From positions 1,674,001 to 1,738,000 of the forward strand of contig CM031559.1 in NCBI GenBank assembly GCA_018466975.1: 64,000 nt of DNA. The letters run 5' to 3'. Source of the stretch: Sparassis latifolia (taxonomy: Eukaryota; Basidiomycota; Agaricomycetes; Polyporales; Sparassidaceae). Both the position numbers and the translations under genes were made by a program. A model generated the notes under the pieces. The model did not search any database and was not told the origin of the DNA. It was given only the letters and a program-made list of their open reading frames with translations. Below are positions 46,203-59,222 of the stretch, one piece after another (the stretch's first letter is position 1; each line of letters starts with the position of its first letter).

Positions 46203-49200
46203 TTAATACGAGAAGATCATCAACCACGGGTTCAGCACGATCTACACAACCCACCCGCGAGCAGTCAGCCAACGGCAGGCATCGGCAGGAGACGAGCGCA
46301 ATACGCACCGGGAAAAGAATATGGCAGCTCGAGGAGATAGCGAGCGGCAGGATGACGGCCCATCCGGCGCCGGTGATGCGCCACTCGATGGGGACCAACG
46401 TCGTGCTCTCGATGATCATGCCAGCGATGAACACGACGGACAGCGTCCACGCGAACCAGAATCTGTGACACAGTCAGACACAAAACTTCGCGCAAAAGAC
46501 GGCGCACACGCGACCCAGTGGATATAGGACGCACCTCCTTAGAATTTTGGGCACCTCCTTGAAGAAGTTGGACCGCTCGACCTCCTTCGTCGTCGCGCCC
46601 CAGGTAATATTGTACGAAAACAGATGCGCGAGCACCGCAATCGACAGGTGGAGCGAGAGCCCGCCAAAGAAAAAGAAGCTGCACAACCGCTCGGTCAACA
46701 ACAACACCAGACGATCGACGTCGAAACACCACGACACTCACAAGAACGGAACCCACATCACGTTCTCGAAAAACGCCCCGAGCTAGAGTACGTCATCAGT
46801 ACGCGAAAGGACGACATATCGCAACCGGCGGCCTACCAACGACCGCGCGCCAATGCGATACTGCAATAGCGTGAACCCAACATTTCCCGAGCCGATGAAC
46901 ACGACCGTCGTCGCGAGCCAGATCTCGAAACTGTGCTGGTAGAAGCCGTCCACGGGAAGCTCCCAGCCGAGCAGGATGTAGTTGAGGACCGCAATCGTCA
47001 GCGAGGCTGCAATACCGTCTGTCCCAAAGAGTCAGCAATGGCACGAAGGAGAGACGGGGCGAGTGGAGACAACGGCTTACAGTACGAAAACATGTACGAC
47101 AGCATGGAGATCTTGTAGTGCATCGGCGCGCCCGACCACAAAAACCTATGGATCTGCACAGCGATCGGGCCACGGCGCCACCACTGGACGATCGGGTTGA
47201 ACAGCAGCTCGTTACAGCCTGCACACATCTCAACAAACAACTCCTCCACCAAGACGGGCAAACAAAGGCGACGCACCGTACGCATACTTCTGCCAGCGGT
47301 TCAGCTCATCGTCCACGGTGAGCGAAACGCCCTCCTTGAACCCGCCATTCGAGTACGTCGCCCAGCGGATGATGTACCCGCGCATCTGGAGGCGCAGCGC
47401 CATGTCAAAGTCCTCGGACACGTTCGACTCGGACCAGATCTTCTCCTGCCCGTCCGCGGGGTCTACGAACGCCGCGTCCTGGATCGCCTGCCAGCGCATG
47501 AACGCGTTGTGCCCCACGAAGGGCGCGACCTCGCCGTTCGAGCACGAGTACGAGATGCACTTGTTGATCCGCCGCGTGAAGTACGCGATGCCGTTTTCAA
47601 AGTAGTGGTGCGCGACCTGCATGACATCTGCAGCCCGGAAAAAATATACACACATACATCATCAGCACGGCGAGTTCACCCAACGCCAGAGCGCACAGGC
47701 ACGCACCAGACTCGTGCTGGAGAATAGCAAGCGTCGGGTCCTCGGCCATCTCGCGCGCCGCATCCCGCAAGCAGTCCTACAAGCGCACACCCACGAGACA
47801 ATGAGCCCCAGCCCGCACTCGCGCCCCACAAACAGCAGCACACGCACCTCGGGCACGACCGTATCCGAATCGACCAACAACACGAGCTCGCCCAAGCGGC
47901 ACGCGCGCCCGTTCGCCGCCCACGGGCGGAACCGGTGCCCGCTCGCCTCATACACCTCGTCGATCGCCATCTGCAGCGCCTGCTCCTCGAGGTCGAACCA
48001 CTCCTCCTCCGCGCGCTCCTCGCCCTCCGCGCTCCCCCGCTGGCCCCGCCCCACATTCACCACCCCCTGGTCCTCCCCGTCGTGCTGCTGGTACTGCATC
48101 CCATACCGCGTCTCCTCGCGCACGCCGTGCCCCGCCGCGCTCCCGCGCGCCGCCGCCTGCGCCTGCAGCACCGCGAGGTGCTTCTCCGCCTTGAGCGACA
48201 GCGCGAGCCCGTAGTTCATGTTCGACGCCTTCTTGAAGCGCCCCGCGCGGCGGAACCCGTCCGGCGCGGGGTCGTGCCGCGGGCGCGCGACCCAGCCGAT
48301 CCCGTGGTTGGCGTAGTACGCGATCCGCGCGTCGCGCTCCTCGACCGCCAGCAGCCGCAGCCCGTCGTCGTTCACGAACAGCGTCGACGTCCCGCCCTGC
48401 CGCGCGTACGTGCGCATCGCCTTCTTCAGCGACTCGATCGACGGCGCCCTGCGTGCTGCGTCAGTGGAGAGCGCGGCCAGCGTGGCAGAGCGGTGAGGGG
48501 AGGACTCACAGCACGGCGTCCAGGCTCTCCTTGTACACCGGCATCTGGATCGCGATGTGCGGCAGGTCCGCGTCGACGACTTTGTTCGGCCGGGGCTTCA
48601 CCGCGGAGTAGTACTTGGAGTTCTGGTGGTACTGCGCGATCGGCCCGAGCGCCATCGTGACGTTCTGGACGATCTGCATCGCGAAGAACTACAGCGCCCC
48701 CGAAAAAAGAGAGAGGCGAAATAAGAAAATGCATCAGCAGGGGGGATCGACGGACACAGCAGCGAGCAGACGCACGAGGGAGACGGCGAAGAGGAGCGGG
48801 ATGAGGACCGCGAGCGCGAAGCGCACGTAGTCGTTATCGAGCCGCCACTCCACAATGAGGGTATTGAGCCCATTCCCAATAAAAACTGTGCCCGCGCGCC
48901 CATGCATCAGCCACCACAGCCACCCGCACACGACACGAGGACGGACGCACAAATGCTCAGCGCAAACGCGAATCCATTGTAGAGCGGGGCGAGGAACCGC
49001 ATCGGGCGCGGGTCCGGCTCGCGCTCGCCATACAGGCTCGCTTCCGAGCGGTCGTCCACCACGACCTCCTTGCGGCGGCCCCACCACGTCCTGCGCACAT
49101 ACATCAGCGCCGGCAAACCGTCCTCGAACACGGGAAACGCACCTGCGCACGACGGTCTTCGCGCCCGCCTCCTTCTCCTGCACACCAACGCCCTTCTCGA

Positions 49201-50970
49201 CGTCGGGGCCCAGCTCGAGGCTGTCGCGGCCCATGCCGCGCGGGGTGCCGGGGAGCGCCGGGGCATGGAGGGAGCGCGTGGGGGGCACGGACAGGCGCGA
49301 GCTGGGGCGGATGAGGGAGTGGCCCTCGACGGAGCCGGACACGCTCGCGGGCTGCGAGCTAGCGGAGGCGGCGTGGGACGCGGCGTTGGGGCGGGAGCGC
49401 CAGAGGAGCTTGATGAGGCGCTCCTCGAAGTCCTGGCAGAGCGGGATGATGCTGTCTATCGCGTCGGACCAGACGACCAGCACGCGCTCGTCGCGCTGCG
49501 GGGAGTGTCAGCGCACGTTCGGAGCTCGGTGCGAGGACGCGACGTAAAAAAGGGGGGGTAGATTGTGAGCGGACAGTGGGCAATGAGCACGACGAAGAGG
49601 GAAGGCCCTCATCCCGCGTTGCTGTCAAATGCCGATACGACTACAGGCAACGAAAATGGAACCTCTGTCTATGGGTAGCTCCACGAATCATGATAGCACC
49701 TGCGGACGTGAGCCATGTTCCGGATGGACAGAGGCGCATACTCGAGTGAAGGAAGGGAAGCACGCAAGAACACCATAGAAGCAGAAACCGGGGTGACGAA
49801 GCGAAAAGCGGAACAGACGGAGGCGAGATAGGCCCGCCTCGAGGAGCGCGAAGGGCTCGCGAGGGAAGCGTCACTCGCTCAAGGAGACAGACACCTCCTT
49901 CCCAGTCACCCCCTATCGAACCTGAGCCTCACGAAGCACGCGCTCAAAACGCAAAAACGCGCACTCCGCACACAGCCCAACGCGACCCTCTCCCGCGCGT
50001 AAGACACGGCGCAGCCCTGGTCCGTGTTCTGCACCCAGCGCGCATCAAGGCCCGCGCGATAATAACCGTCCTGCACCCGCAAAGTGAAGTGCAGAGGCAG
50101 ACCACGCGTGCGCGAAGCAGAAGCAAGGCCCACACGTGCTCCCACGCGGCATGCGCGAAGCCTTACAGCACAGCCAGAAGGGAGGGCAAAGAACGGCGGT
50201 GCCGCACCGCTCCTTGGCAAAAAGACGGACGTACCCAAAAAAAGACTAGGCACGCGAAAAAATGAAAGACGGAGCCGAGAATGCGGATCGTCCCCAGCCA
50301 CCACCGAAACTCCACAATCCAAAATCCCAAATCCGACAAACGCAAACACGACGGGTTCTTGCGCGGGGCAAGAAGAGGGGAAAGGACTTACGACGAAGGC
50401 GGCGCTCTGCTCCTTATCGGCGCTCGGGAGGTCCATCATGGTCTCGAGGATCTGGATCTGGGTGTTGGCATCGACGTAGATGCTCTTATCGTCCGGGCCC
50501 CTGCGTGCAAGGCAGCGTCAGTAGTGAACGCCTGGACGATATGGACGGCGAGACGGGATGGCGGGCGCGGGGGGGGGGGGCGTCATAGGAGGCGCATCGT
50601 CCACTGTACACCGCTCAAAGGCACCAGTTCCCTCCCGCGAAACCCAACATCGACACACCCGCAAGCCCAAAGCCAAGCCAAACAAAAAAACAAAACAAGC
50701 GACTCACACCTCGGCAAGGGCGGCATGCACGGCGGCGTTGCGCACCTTGACGGCGACGGCGGGGTTGAGGGCGGCGACGGCGGCCTCGAAGGGCTCGAGG
50801 GCGGGGTTCTCGTAGGGGAACACGCGGAACTCGGGGAGGGGCACGCCGGGGTGCTCTACGCGGAGGGCGACGCCGGCGGAGAGGGCGTCCTCGTTCGGGC
50901 GGAACCACGCGTCGCCCTGGGTCTGCTTGAAGATGTGGTGCAGGAAGGCGTCGTAGCGGTCGTAGTCCAT
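46203..50970 (-). CDS. Glycosyltransferase family 2 polysaccharide synthase (15 exons, ~951 aa)
   Basis: Exons: 50970-50708, 50500-50392, 49495-49143, 49090-48951, 48885-48776, 48688-48510, 48448-47848, 47776-47707, 47627-47277, 47218-47081, 47018-46837, 46764-46742, 46678-46535, 46462-46309, 46241-46203; every phase closes. Two N-terminal membrane spans precede the GT2 domain. Domain signs are LPHIAIQMPVYKESLD, FVNDDG (about 409-414), the metal-binding DSD in LVDSDTVVPED (about 578-580), the SED motif (about 679-681) and ELNRWQKYAYG (about 716). Several C-terminal spans follow. In processive synthases the last motif is QxxRW; here Glu replaces Gln. The protein should use a nucleotide sugar at the plasma membrane or Golgi and extrude or build a wall polymer; the product is unknown. 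Exon 12 is 23 nt, and the intron between exons 2 and 3 is 896 nt, far above the neighbours. It is divergent from KRE6. Confidence 0.9.
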
Positions 50971-52593
50971 CGCGGCGGGGGCGTCCTACCTAGCCGGCGG
51001 GGGTAAGAGGGGAGAGAGGGCAGAGTTCGCAGATGGAAGGAGAAGGAAGAGATGGTGGAGGGGGAAACGCGGGGCGCAGCACTGCACGCGGGGCAGGAGC
51101 AGGAGCGGAGACTCACACGCGGGTTTTGAGTGTGGGTTCGCGACGGGCATCGCGTTTGGGGAGTACCGCAGCTTCGTATCATGGGCGAGTGTCTGGTGTC
51201 TCCCTGCCTGCCTCCCTCCTCTCCGGCCGTTCCCTTATCGCAGACGCCCATACTGCATTTTACGCTCCTAGCGCGCGTCGAGTGGAATATTGGCTCTCAG
51301 AGGGACCGGGCGGGATATCTGCGCTGGGACACAGAGCGCGTTGCGGGGGTGTCACGCGCGCGCGACGACCTGCGCAGGTATCTGCATCCGGGGGTGCAAA
51401 AAGGAGGGACGTGCCTGAACGGTGGACGACATACGTACTGCAGCTCCGTCCGGGGGCCTGGGCTGGCAGGGAACGAACGGTGCGCGTATGGAAGGCGCGG
51501 GGGAGCCTATCTGACGACTGAGGGGCGCTAAGGGGCTGCATCGCGCTTCACCGATGGCAACGTGTCATCGGCGCGTCATAGTGTACGTGGGTAGTGGAGG
51601 TGGGGCGCGTCGGCTGCACGCGAGGTGCAGGAGGTGCAGGAGTGGGACGCTCGGTGCCACTGCGGAGAAAATTGAGTCTGGGGTGGGACCCCAGCGGGCC
51701 CGACGCGTGACGTCACAGCGCATCGCGACCATCGACCGACGCCAGAGAGGCATCTGTATTGCGGTACGCCTCCCTAGTGCTTCACATGTTGCGTCAAAGA
51801 ACCGGCTCGAGAGGTCGCACGTTCCGCGTATTTCTGAATTAGGCATCTCGCCTGCCCGGTTTGGGATCTTCCTCGTCAATTAGCCTCTGGTTGTCGTCTG
51901 TTTTACGACACATGAACGACAGGGGCCGAGCTGAGAAGGGGCCGGGGCGTCGTGGCGCATGCCCCGCCGTTCTTCGACTGTCCAAGTATGCCCCTCCGAC
52001 TTCCCCTCGTTTATCGACAAGTCGAGCCAGAAGACGCGAAAATTCTACGCGACGCAGGCGAGCTCGAAGGACTAGTTCTGCTTTATTGAGAAGGACAGAA
52101 GCTGCAGTTGTGCTGCGGTCGAGAGCATACTCGTTTTACCAGGGCGCTCCGTCGCGCCCACAGACGCATCCTAGTAGCCTTGTGCACTCGAGAGAGAAGA
52201 CGCGGGGGAGCACGCTGCAGGGAGGACGGAGCGGTCGCCCTTCGGGACCGAGGGCGTTTGCGCGAGAGACAGAGGCAGAAGGTGTCAGGTATGTTGAAAT
52301 CGGCGATCAGAGTCCTAAGTCGCCGGCTTGTGCGCAGACGTTTCGCCCTGGAGCTCGTGCAGGGTGCAGCACGAAAGATGAATTGAAGCTCTGAGAGTCT
52401 GGCTGCCTGCTGCGTTCATAGAGAACGGGTGGAGCGAGGCGCAGGGAAGGTGCGCAGGGCGGGCGGGACCCCAGGCAGGGCGACGTAACGGACGATAAGG
52501 ACGCAGCACGCGAGCTTATCGAGGAGGGCCTTAACCTCGTCCTCTCCTCCTGCTCCTGCTCCTGCTCTCTCTCTCCTCCCTCGCAGGGCGACG
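50971..52593. promoter_or_regulatory. Shared upstream region of GT2 and KRE6, with a possible 5' UTR intron acceptor
   Basis: 1.6 kb between the two divergent starts. Just before the KRE6 ATG (52594) lies a long pyrimidine tract (about 52536-52583, repeated CTCCTG) ending in GCAG at 52586 and preceded by CTTAAC at about 52529, a branch-point-like site. That arrangement suggests either an intron in the 5' UTR or a CT-rich promoter element typical of highly expressed fungal genes. Open frames in the spacer are GC-driven and have no motif. Confidence 0.5.
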
Positions 52594-55441
52594 ATGGCCT
52601 CCCGCAACCGCGAGTCGTATCCCTCCCGCTCGGTCTACTCTTCAGCGGACGCCTACCGCGCTCTGCCCTCCGCGCCCTCTCCCTCCACCGCCCACGTCCA
52701 CGCCCAGGGCTCCTCCCCCACCAGCAGCGACGAGGACGCCCTCCTGGCCGCGCCGCCCTCTCCGCCCATGCACGCCGCCCTCGCCACCGCCTTTGTCCGC
52801 ACCCGCGCTCGCTCTCGCAGAGACTCTGGTGCTCCTGCCGCCGCGCCCTCTGTGCCCGCTCAGCGAGACATCGACGAAGAGCCTGCACCTCCCCGGCCCC
52901 TCTCCAAGGATGTGAGCCACCCGCTCTCACCACCCAGGCCGCCCTTCGTCGCAGACGGGGACCGTCGCTCCTCCGGCACCTCCTCCGCGGATACCCTGGA
53001 CCTCGAGCCCGCGAGCGACTCGGACGCCTCCGCCTCCGCCGGCCCCGCAGCACGCGGCACCCGGCCCCCGCCCGTAGCTGCCCCAGTCTCTTCCGCACCA
53101 GGCGCTGGCCCCGTCCCCCGCGCCGTGCGCGCCCGCAACCACCACCGCCGCCGCTCCTCCATGGCGAACGAGTACTCCTACGCCGTCCCAGCCCCCGCGT
53201 CAGAGGAGTCCGCCAGCTCGCCCTCCTCCTCGCAGCCCCACGGCGCCCCCGCCGACACGCCCCCCAGCTCCGTCTACAGCCCGCCCAGCGCACATCGCGC
53301 CCCGCCCAGCGCGTACCCCTTCCCCTTCCAGAGCCACCCCGGCAACCCCGACCCGGGCACCCCCATCCCCGGCCGCAGGAGCCTCGAGTCCCTCCGCCGC
53401 TCCGCCTCCTTCGGCAGCGCCGCCATATCTCCTCCGTTTGCCGTCGGCACGTCCTACCCCCAGGGCTACGCCCAGCTGCCCCCAATTGGCGCGAGCACGA
53501 GCGACCTCGGGGAGCTCGGCCGCCCGTATGCGCCCTTCATGGAGGGCAACGCCAGGAGCGCGACCCCGCCGAGCCCCATCGCCAGCCAGAGCCAGCTCTA
53601 CCGCGCGAGCGCCGCCGCAGCCGCTGCCGGCGCCGGGTCCGCTGGCCTCTACTCCGGTACGTGTCCGAATCAGAGGAAAGAGTGTCGTTATATTGACGCT
53701 TCGCCAGATCCGAACGCGCGCGCGATGCGCCCCAACTTCCTCTCGCCGGCCTCGCGTCCCGGCTCCTCGCTGTGGTCCCCGCCGTCGTACCCGTCTATCC
53801 CGTACGCGTACCCGCCCTCGGGCTCGTACACCGCCCTGCCCGGCGCGCGCACCGGCACCCACACCCCGACCGGCGGCTCGACGTACGGCGGCTACGGCTC
53901 CGGCTCCGGCTCCGCCTCGGGGTACCCGGAGCTGCACGCGGCGCTGCGCAAGGCGAAGAAGCCGATGCGCTCGCACGCGCTGGCCGCGAAGCTGACCGCG
54001 GAGGAGAAGCCGTGGCTCAAGGAGCGCGACCGCGCGGGGCGCGCGGCGTGGTGGATGACGTTTTGCATGATGTGGCTCGGCGTCGCGGGCGCGGCGGTGT
54101 TCATCTACTTTGGGTACACGGACGTGATGCTCCTCCCCGACTCGGAGCTGTGCCCCGTCTGGAGCGACGAGTTTGACAGTCTGGATTTGACGAATACGTG
54201 GACCGCGGACGTGGAGCTTGGCGGGTTCGGGTGCGTGTTCTGCTCTTTTTTTCTTTTCTTTTTTTGGCTGTGGGTGGGTTGCTGATTTTGGGGGCGCAGG
54301 AACGGCGAGTTCCAGATGACGACGACGGACTCGAAGAACCTGTACGTGAACAACGGGGAGCTCTACATCATGCCGACGCTCACCTCGGACGAGATCGGCG
54401 AGGGCTCCGTGCTCGACGGCTACACGTACCCGCTCCAGGGCTGCACCACCGACAACGCCGTAAGCCCCCCCTTCCCTCCTCTCCTTACCCCCGACGTAGG
54501 CTGAAACAGAGTGACAGACTGCGTGCTCGGCGACGTCCTCGAACTCGTCCGGGACGGTGGTGAACCCGGTGCAGTCCGCGCGGATCAGCACGATCAACAG
54601 CCACAGCATCCGCTACGGGCGCGTCGAGGTCAGCGCGAAGCTCCCCGCGGGCGACTGGCTGTGGCCCGCCATCTGGATGATGCCCGTGCAGAGCGTGTAC
54701 GGCCCGTGGCCGCTCAGCGGCGAGATCGACGTGCGCGCCCCCTTTCTTTCGCGATGATGCGCGCGTATGCTGACGGGCTGGGGGGCAGATCATGGAGGCG
54801 CGCGGGAACGGGCTGGCGTACGCCGCGCAGGGCTCGAACTACGTGCGCTCGACGCTCAACTACGGGCCGCTCCCGGGGCTGCTCACGACGATCTTCGGGT
54901 GGTGGACGCAGAAGCGGGCGAGCTTCGGCGCGGCGTTCCACGTGTACACGCTCGAGTGGACGCCGGACTTTATGCGCTTCTCGGTGGACACGCGCCTGCG
55001 CGCGATGATCGCGCTCAACACGGGCGGGCGCGGCGGGAAGAGCTTCTGGGCGCGCGGGGCGTACCCCGCCACGGCGCACAACGGCTCGGACACGCTCGTG
55101 GCGGTGCCGGACCCGTGGGGCAGCAGCGGCGGCGCGAGCGCGCCGTTTGACCAGAACTTTTATGTGATACTCGATCTGGCGGTGGGCGGGACGAGCGGGT
55201 GGTTTCCGGATAACGTGGGCGGGAAGCCGTGGTACGACGGGAGCGCGGAGGCGATGCGCGAGTTTGCGCTCGCGCAGGGCGAGTGGGCCGCGACGTGGCC
55301 CGCGAGCGCGGACGATCGGGCGTTTAGAGTGTGCGTGTTCCCCGTTTATTTTTTTTTTCGATTCGTGTGGTGGGGCTGACCGTGGTGCGGATTTGCAGGG
55401 ACTATGTGAGGATGTGGCAGTGGAAGCCTGAGGGGTGCTGA
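52594..55441 (+). CDS. KRE6: KRE6/SKN1-type beta-1,6-glucan synthesis protein (GH16 fold)
   Basis: Exons 52594-53656, 53708-54230, 54300-54459, 54518-54730, 54789-55330 and 55399-55441 give about 847 aa. The first 460 residues are Ser/Pro/Ala-rich and cytosolic. A single membrane span (WWMTFCMMWLGVAGAAVFIY, about 469-488) makes it a type II membrane protein of the secretory path. The lumenal part has CPVWSDEFDSLDL, RYGRVEVSAKLPAGDWLWP, and the GH16 catalytic signature GEIDIMEARG (Glu651, Asp653, Glu656), followed by NYGPLPG, FHVYTLEWTPDFMRF and a C-terminal YVRMWQW. These proteins are required for beta-1,6-glucan in the wall; transglycosylase activity is presumed. The first ATG lies right after a CT tract. 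The gene shares its upstream region with a GT2 synthase, which suits a joint role in wall building. Confidence 0.93.
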
Positions 55442-58400
55442 GCTGAGCGCGCGAAGGGGCCGCTCGCTGCGCCCGTCTCTCTGCGCGCCCGTCGTCGCGA
55501 ATGCTTTGCTTTGTGTATACCCCCCCGCCCCCCGGCCCCGGACCAAAATTGCGAGGATTGGCCCCGCGACTGCTCCTGTGCTATGCTATGCTCACCTTGC
55601 GTCTGCCCACCCCACCACGGCCGACACCGGTATAGAGTCGCGCGCGGACGTTATCACCCGCCTTTGTTACTTGCTGCTTGGGAACATTATATAGACAGAT
55701 ACCATGCGTTTCTGGTTTTTTTTTGTAGTCGTGGACGCTGCGCGGTGCGCGCCCCTCGCTCGTTTGTGCATATGCGCTGTCGCGCCGCTCGCTTAGCTTT
55801 AGCTTTCCTAAGTCTCATTCTCGTCGTGTGTCTGCGTATACTTGGCCATCTGCGTAACGTTTCGATACGTGCATACACTTTTCCACCCGCATCGCATAGA
55901 GCCCGAGAGCCCCCCGCCCACTCCCCGCTGACTGCTGGGTACTACTAGCTATAGTACTGTATTTATGTCCCCCCCCGCGTCATGACCCCGCTACGATTCT
56001 CCAGCTGGCTGGGCTAGATAGAGTGCAATAGACTTTGATGGATCCTCGTCTTCGAGTTGAGAGTGGGGCGTGGGCTCCGTTCCTGAGTGACTTCATGCGT
56101 TGTCTGCACCGGTGCTCTGGCGTGGGGTACGACGCGGGGCTGGTGTGGAGTTGGAGGACGTGTGAGCGGGGAACGCCGTCCGGACCGCCCGCGCGTAGGC
56201 GGACCGTCTTGACTCTTTTTTGTGTTTTCGGTCTTTTGTTCGGGGGGAAGAGGTAACGAAAAGGCTTCGTGGACAGGTGCGCAAAAAGTGGAGCAGCTCG
56301 CTCTTTTTTTTTTTGCCAGACTGGACGCGAGTTCGCGCCCGCTCCACCCTTCGCGAACCCGGGGTTCTTCTGATGCGATGGCGGAGCTGTGTCGCGGGTC
56401 TTCCTCGCTCCAGGAACTGCGGTGCGGTGCATAGATGTGCGAGAAGAGTCGGTGAATACGTGCTATGACGAGTACCAAATCGGAACGACGGTTCGGACGT
56501 ACGGTCTAACAAAGTAATGGCTCTCCGTGCTGTACCCTAGTCCTCGCATGCGTCAGGAGTCTAGAGAAGGAACCGGGCCGAGGTCGAGGCGGAGGCGCCA
56601 CAGCGTCTGGCGTCGCTACCGACTCACCGAGGAAAATAAATAGTTGACGAGGCGGGCTCAGCACCTGCTGCTGTGGACCAATTATTTCGGGCTGACGGCC
56701 AGAGATGATTGATCCACAGCACGCAGATGCTTGACGGTAGGAGGGGGGCGAAACGGACACCATGTGTCGAGCGTGGGCGTCGTGGTGAAGCAGCGTCGCC
56801 ATGCGCACACCGGGCGTGAACAGCACGTAACGACGTGCGCCACTGCGAACCGGCCATGTCGGCTCCTCTGTCAGTTAGGCTCACAAAGCATTTGCAAAAC
56901 CGGGACGCACGAATTCGAAAATACCAGGAGTGGATGGGGACTGTACAAACCGGCTCAGCAGTAGGTAGCGATGTGCGCCCCTGCGCCCCGGCTATGCCGG
57001 CTTCTCTGCCAGTTAGGCTCGCAGACATTGCGAAATGGGGACGTACGAATTCAAAAATGCGAGTGAATTATCGGGGCTGCACACAACGAGCATAGGTAGC
57101 GACGTGCGCCCCTGCGCACTCGGCTTCTCTGCCAGTTAGGCTCGCAGGTATTTACGAAACAGGACGTACGAAATACAAAGATGGATGCCGGCACTGAGTG
57201 ACGTGATTTGGTGGCGCCATGGTCCGTGCACTTCTCCAAATTGCGTATGATGGCAGGCATCAGCCTGGGTCGGCGGAGCACAACGGTGATGACGATGCTA
57301 TCAGGACTTGCCAACGGAGCGTCTGAGAAGCAACAGCTACATTGACATGGAATTGGTCTGAGGGCACTGATGGAAACGCGTAAGAGTGTTCGGGGGTTCG
57401 CGTACGGAAATGCACCGGCGCGAACTCGTTGCGGAGAACGTGCGCGAGACGGAAAGGATGTAGCCTGGAATCTCGTCGATGACTGGATGTCAAGGAAGAG
57501 ATGTCGGAAATGTGAAGGTGCGGTCTGATGTCGGTATGATGACTGCGCGGAGTGGACGTTCCGAGGTGGGTTTCGTGCTGAAAGCGGCGAGATGTGTTAT
57601 CGCGTCTGGTTGGAGTGTTATTTTTGTCGCGGGAGATAAATGAACACATCGAGGAACACATCGAGGAAGCTCAGCTTAGGAAGCAGCGCAAAGTGAAGGG
57701 ATGATAAGACGCACTCTTAGGATCTGCGTACAGATAGTAGAGCAAACTTCAGACGAAGTGACCGGATGATGGAATGGGAATCATGCAATCTGAATGCAGC
57801 GTGGCGCCAAAGAAAAGGTATCTCAGATAGCCCATATTACGCCGAATGTGCAAACACGGTGGTATCAGGAATGCAAGAACTAGCGGAAGGGTGAGCGGTA
57901 GGATGATGGACATTGGAGAGCTTTATTGATGCATGTTGCAAATAGTCGATGCATGCGGCATGGTGTGAACAACCATGTACGCATTGCACGGTCGGTCAGG
58001 CTCGCCCTGGCACGAGTTGCAATTACTCGTGCATGCAACGGCACCGGGGCCCGCATGAGCCTCTTTGTGAGTATAGAACTACCAGTAGTCATTCAATACT
58101 TCGACAATACTCACATCGTGTATATCAGAATGGCTCGTCGGTCCGGCGGATGAAGGCAGAAGGCGAGCTCAAGAAATTAACAAGTTAGGAGCCTGCTCCT
58201 AGAATATGCCCATTGATATTGCGCGTGTTAGCATGATAGGGGAATGAGACATACCTGGAAACACAAGGCACGCGTGCTCAAGTTTTGCCAGCGGGTAAGA
58301 GTCAACTCTGCGATGGGATATTAATGAGGAACGCGAGGAAGGGGATAATTAGTGTTACACCATGTGTTCCGCTTCGCGAAAACGCCAATCTCTGCGGGAA

Positions 58401-59222
58401 CCCAAGCCACCGTTTGAAGTCCTTCAGGACTTCTCCACTCACCATAAGTGACGTGTGCGTCCACGCAATTGATATCCCATGGGCTAACTCTCAGATTCTC
58501 AAAAACAGTAGCCCCACATTCAGTGGAGCCCATACATGTGAGTTCAAGTTGGGAGATACATCGGAGGAGAACGGAAAATATTCGTGGGCGTCTATTAGAC
58601 ACGTGCCCGCCCGGACCGCTTACGACCGAGGCGGGCTCACGAACTGACGTACACAGCAGCGTCGCTGACGACGACAGGAACGACGACAACAGTAGTGGTG
58701 CACCTCAGGACGTCTGTATGAAGCCGAGAATACGTTGCAATGGAGGTCTTGTCTCTTGGTCTATGTTTACTGGGATACTTCAAAACCCTGCCTAGCTTCC
58801 TACGACCACTGTCGTTTTGGACGCCACAGTATCCTCCATGTTACACGCCAAATCATGCCATCGAAGTTCCCATAGGCGTTCCACTACCGGAGGGAATCCA
58901 AGGCGGCCAGAACAATGGTGGTGAGTTCTCTCCTTGAGCACGTGTCGGCTTGAAGAAGAGAACAACCCTGGGGGCTGGATGCGGAATCCTGTTCATTCGC
59001 ATTGAGATCCCCCCTTGATCAACAAGCTCAGTCGAAGAGGATGCTACATGCGGTACGGAGGCCGCATGATAACTCGCTGGTTCGTCGCCATGTGGGATCA
59101 TCTTCGCCTACCATGAAGAAGTGCCCGTGTTTCTGGTGAAATACCAGCATCTTTGTCTCTCTGATTGAGTTGTTCTCTCTGCGCTGCAGCTTATTACTTT
59201 TCTTCTGGGATTATCGTTTTAT
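55442..59222. other. Intergenic, 3.8 kb
   Basis: The first 600 bp are the KRE6 3' flank, with C runs at about 55520 and 55968. A tandem repeat lies at 56830-57185. Other frames, such as the plus frame at 58285-58647 and the minus frame at 57661-57260, are short and lack motifs. The final 200 bp are the leader of the fucosidase gene. No gene can be supported. Confidence 0.5.
56830..57185. repeat. Three degenerate tandem units of ~135 bp
   Basis: Units begin near 56830, 56968 and 57101; the third is shorter. Each starts with a GACGTGCGCC/GATGTGCGCCCCTGCG-like block, continues with CGGCTTCTCTGCCAGTTAGG (or a variant), then an AAA(C/T)...GGGACG(T/C)ACGAATTC-like block. They are non-coding on both strands. 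Confidence 0.8.

Noticed and set aside
52307..53485. Minus-strand open frame of 392 codons, and another of 469 codons at 53200-54609
   Set aside because: Both are antisense to KRE6 exons. Their Arg/Gly/Ala-rich composition is what very GC-rich coding DNA gives in the opposite strand.
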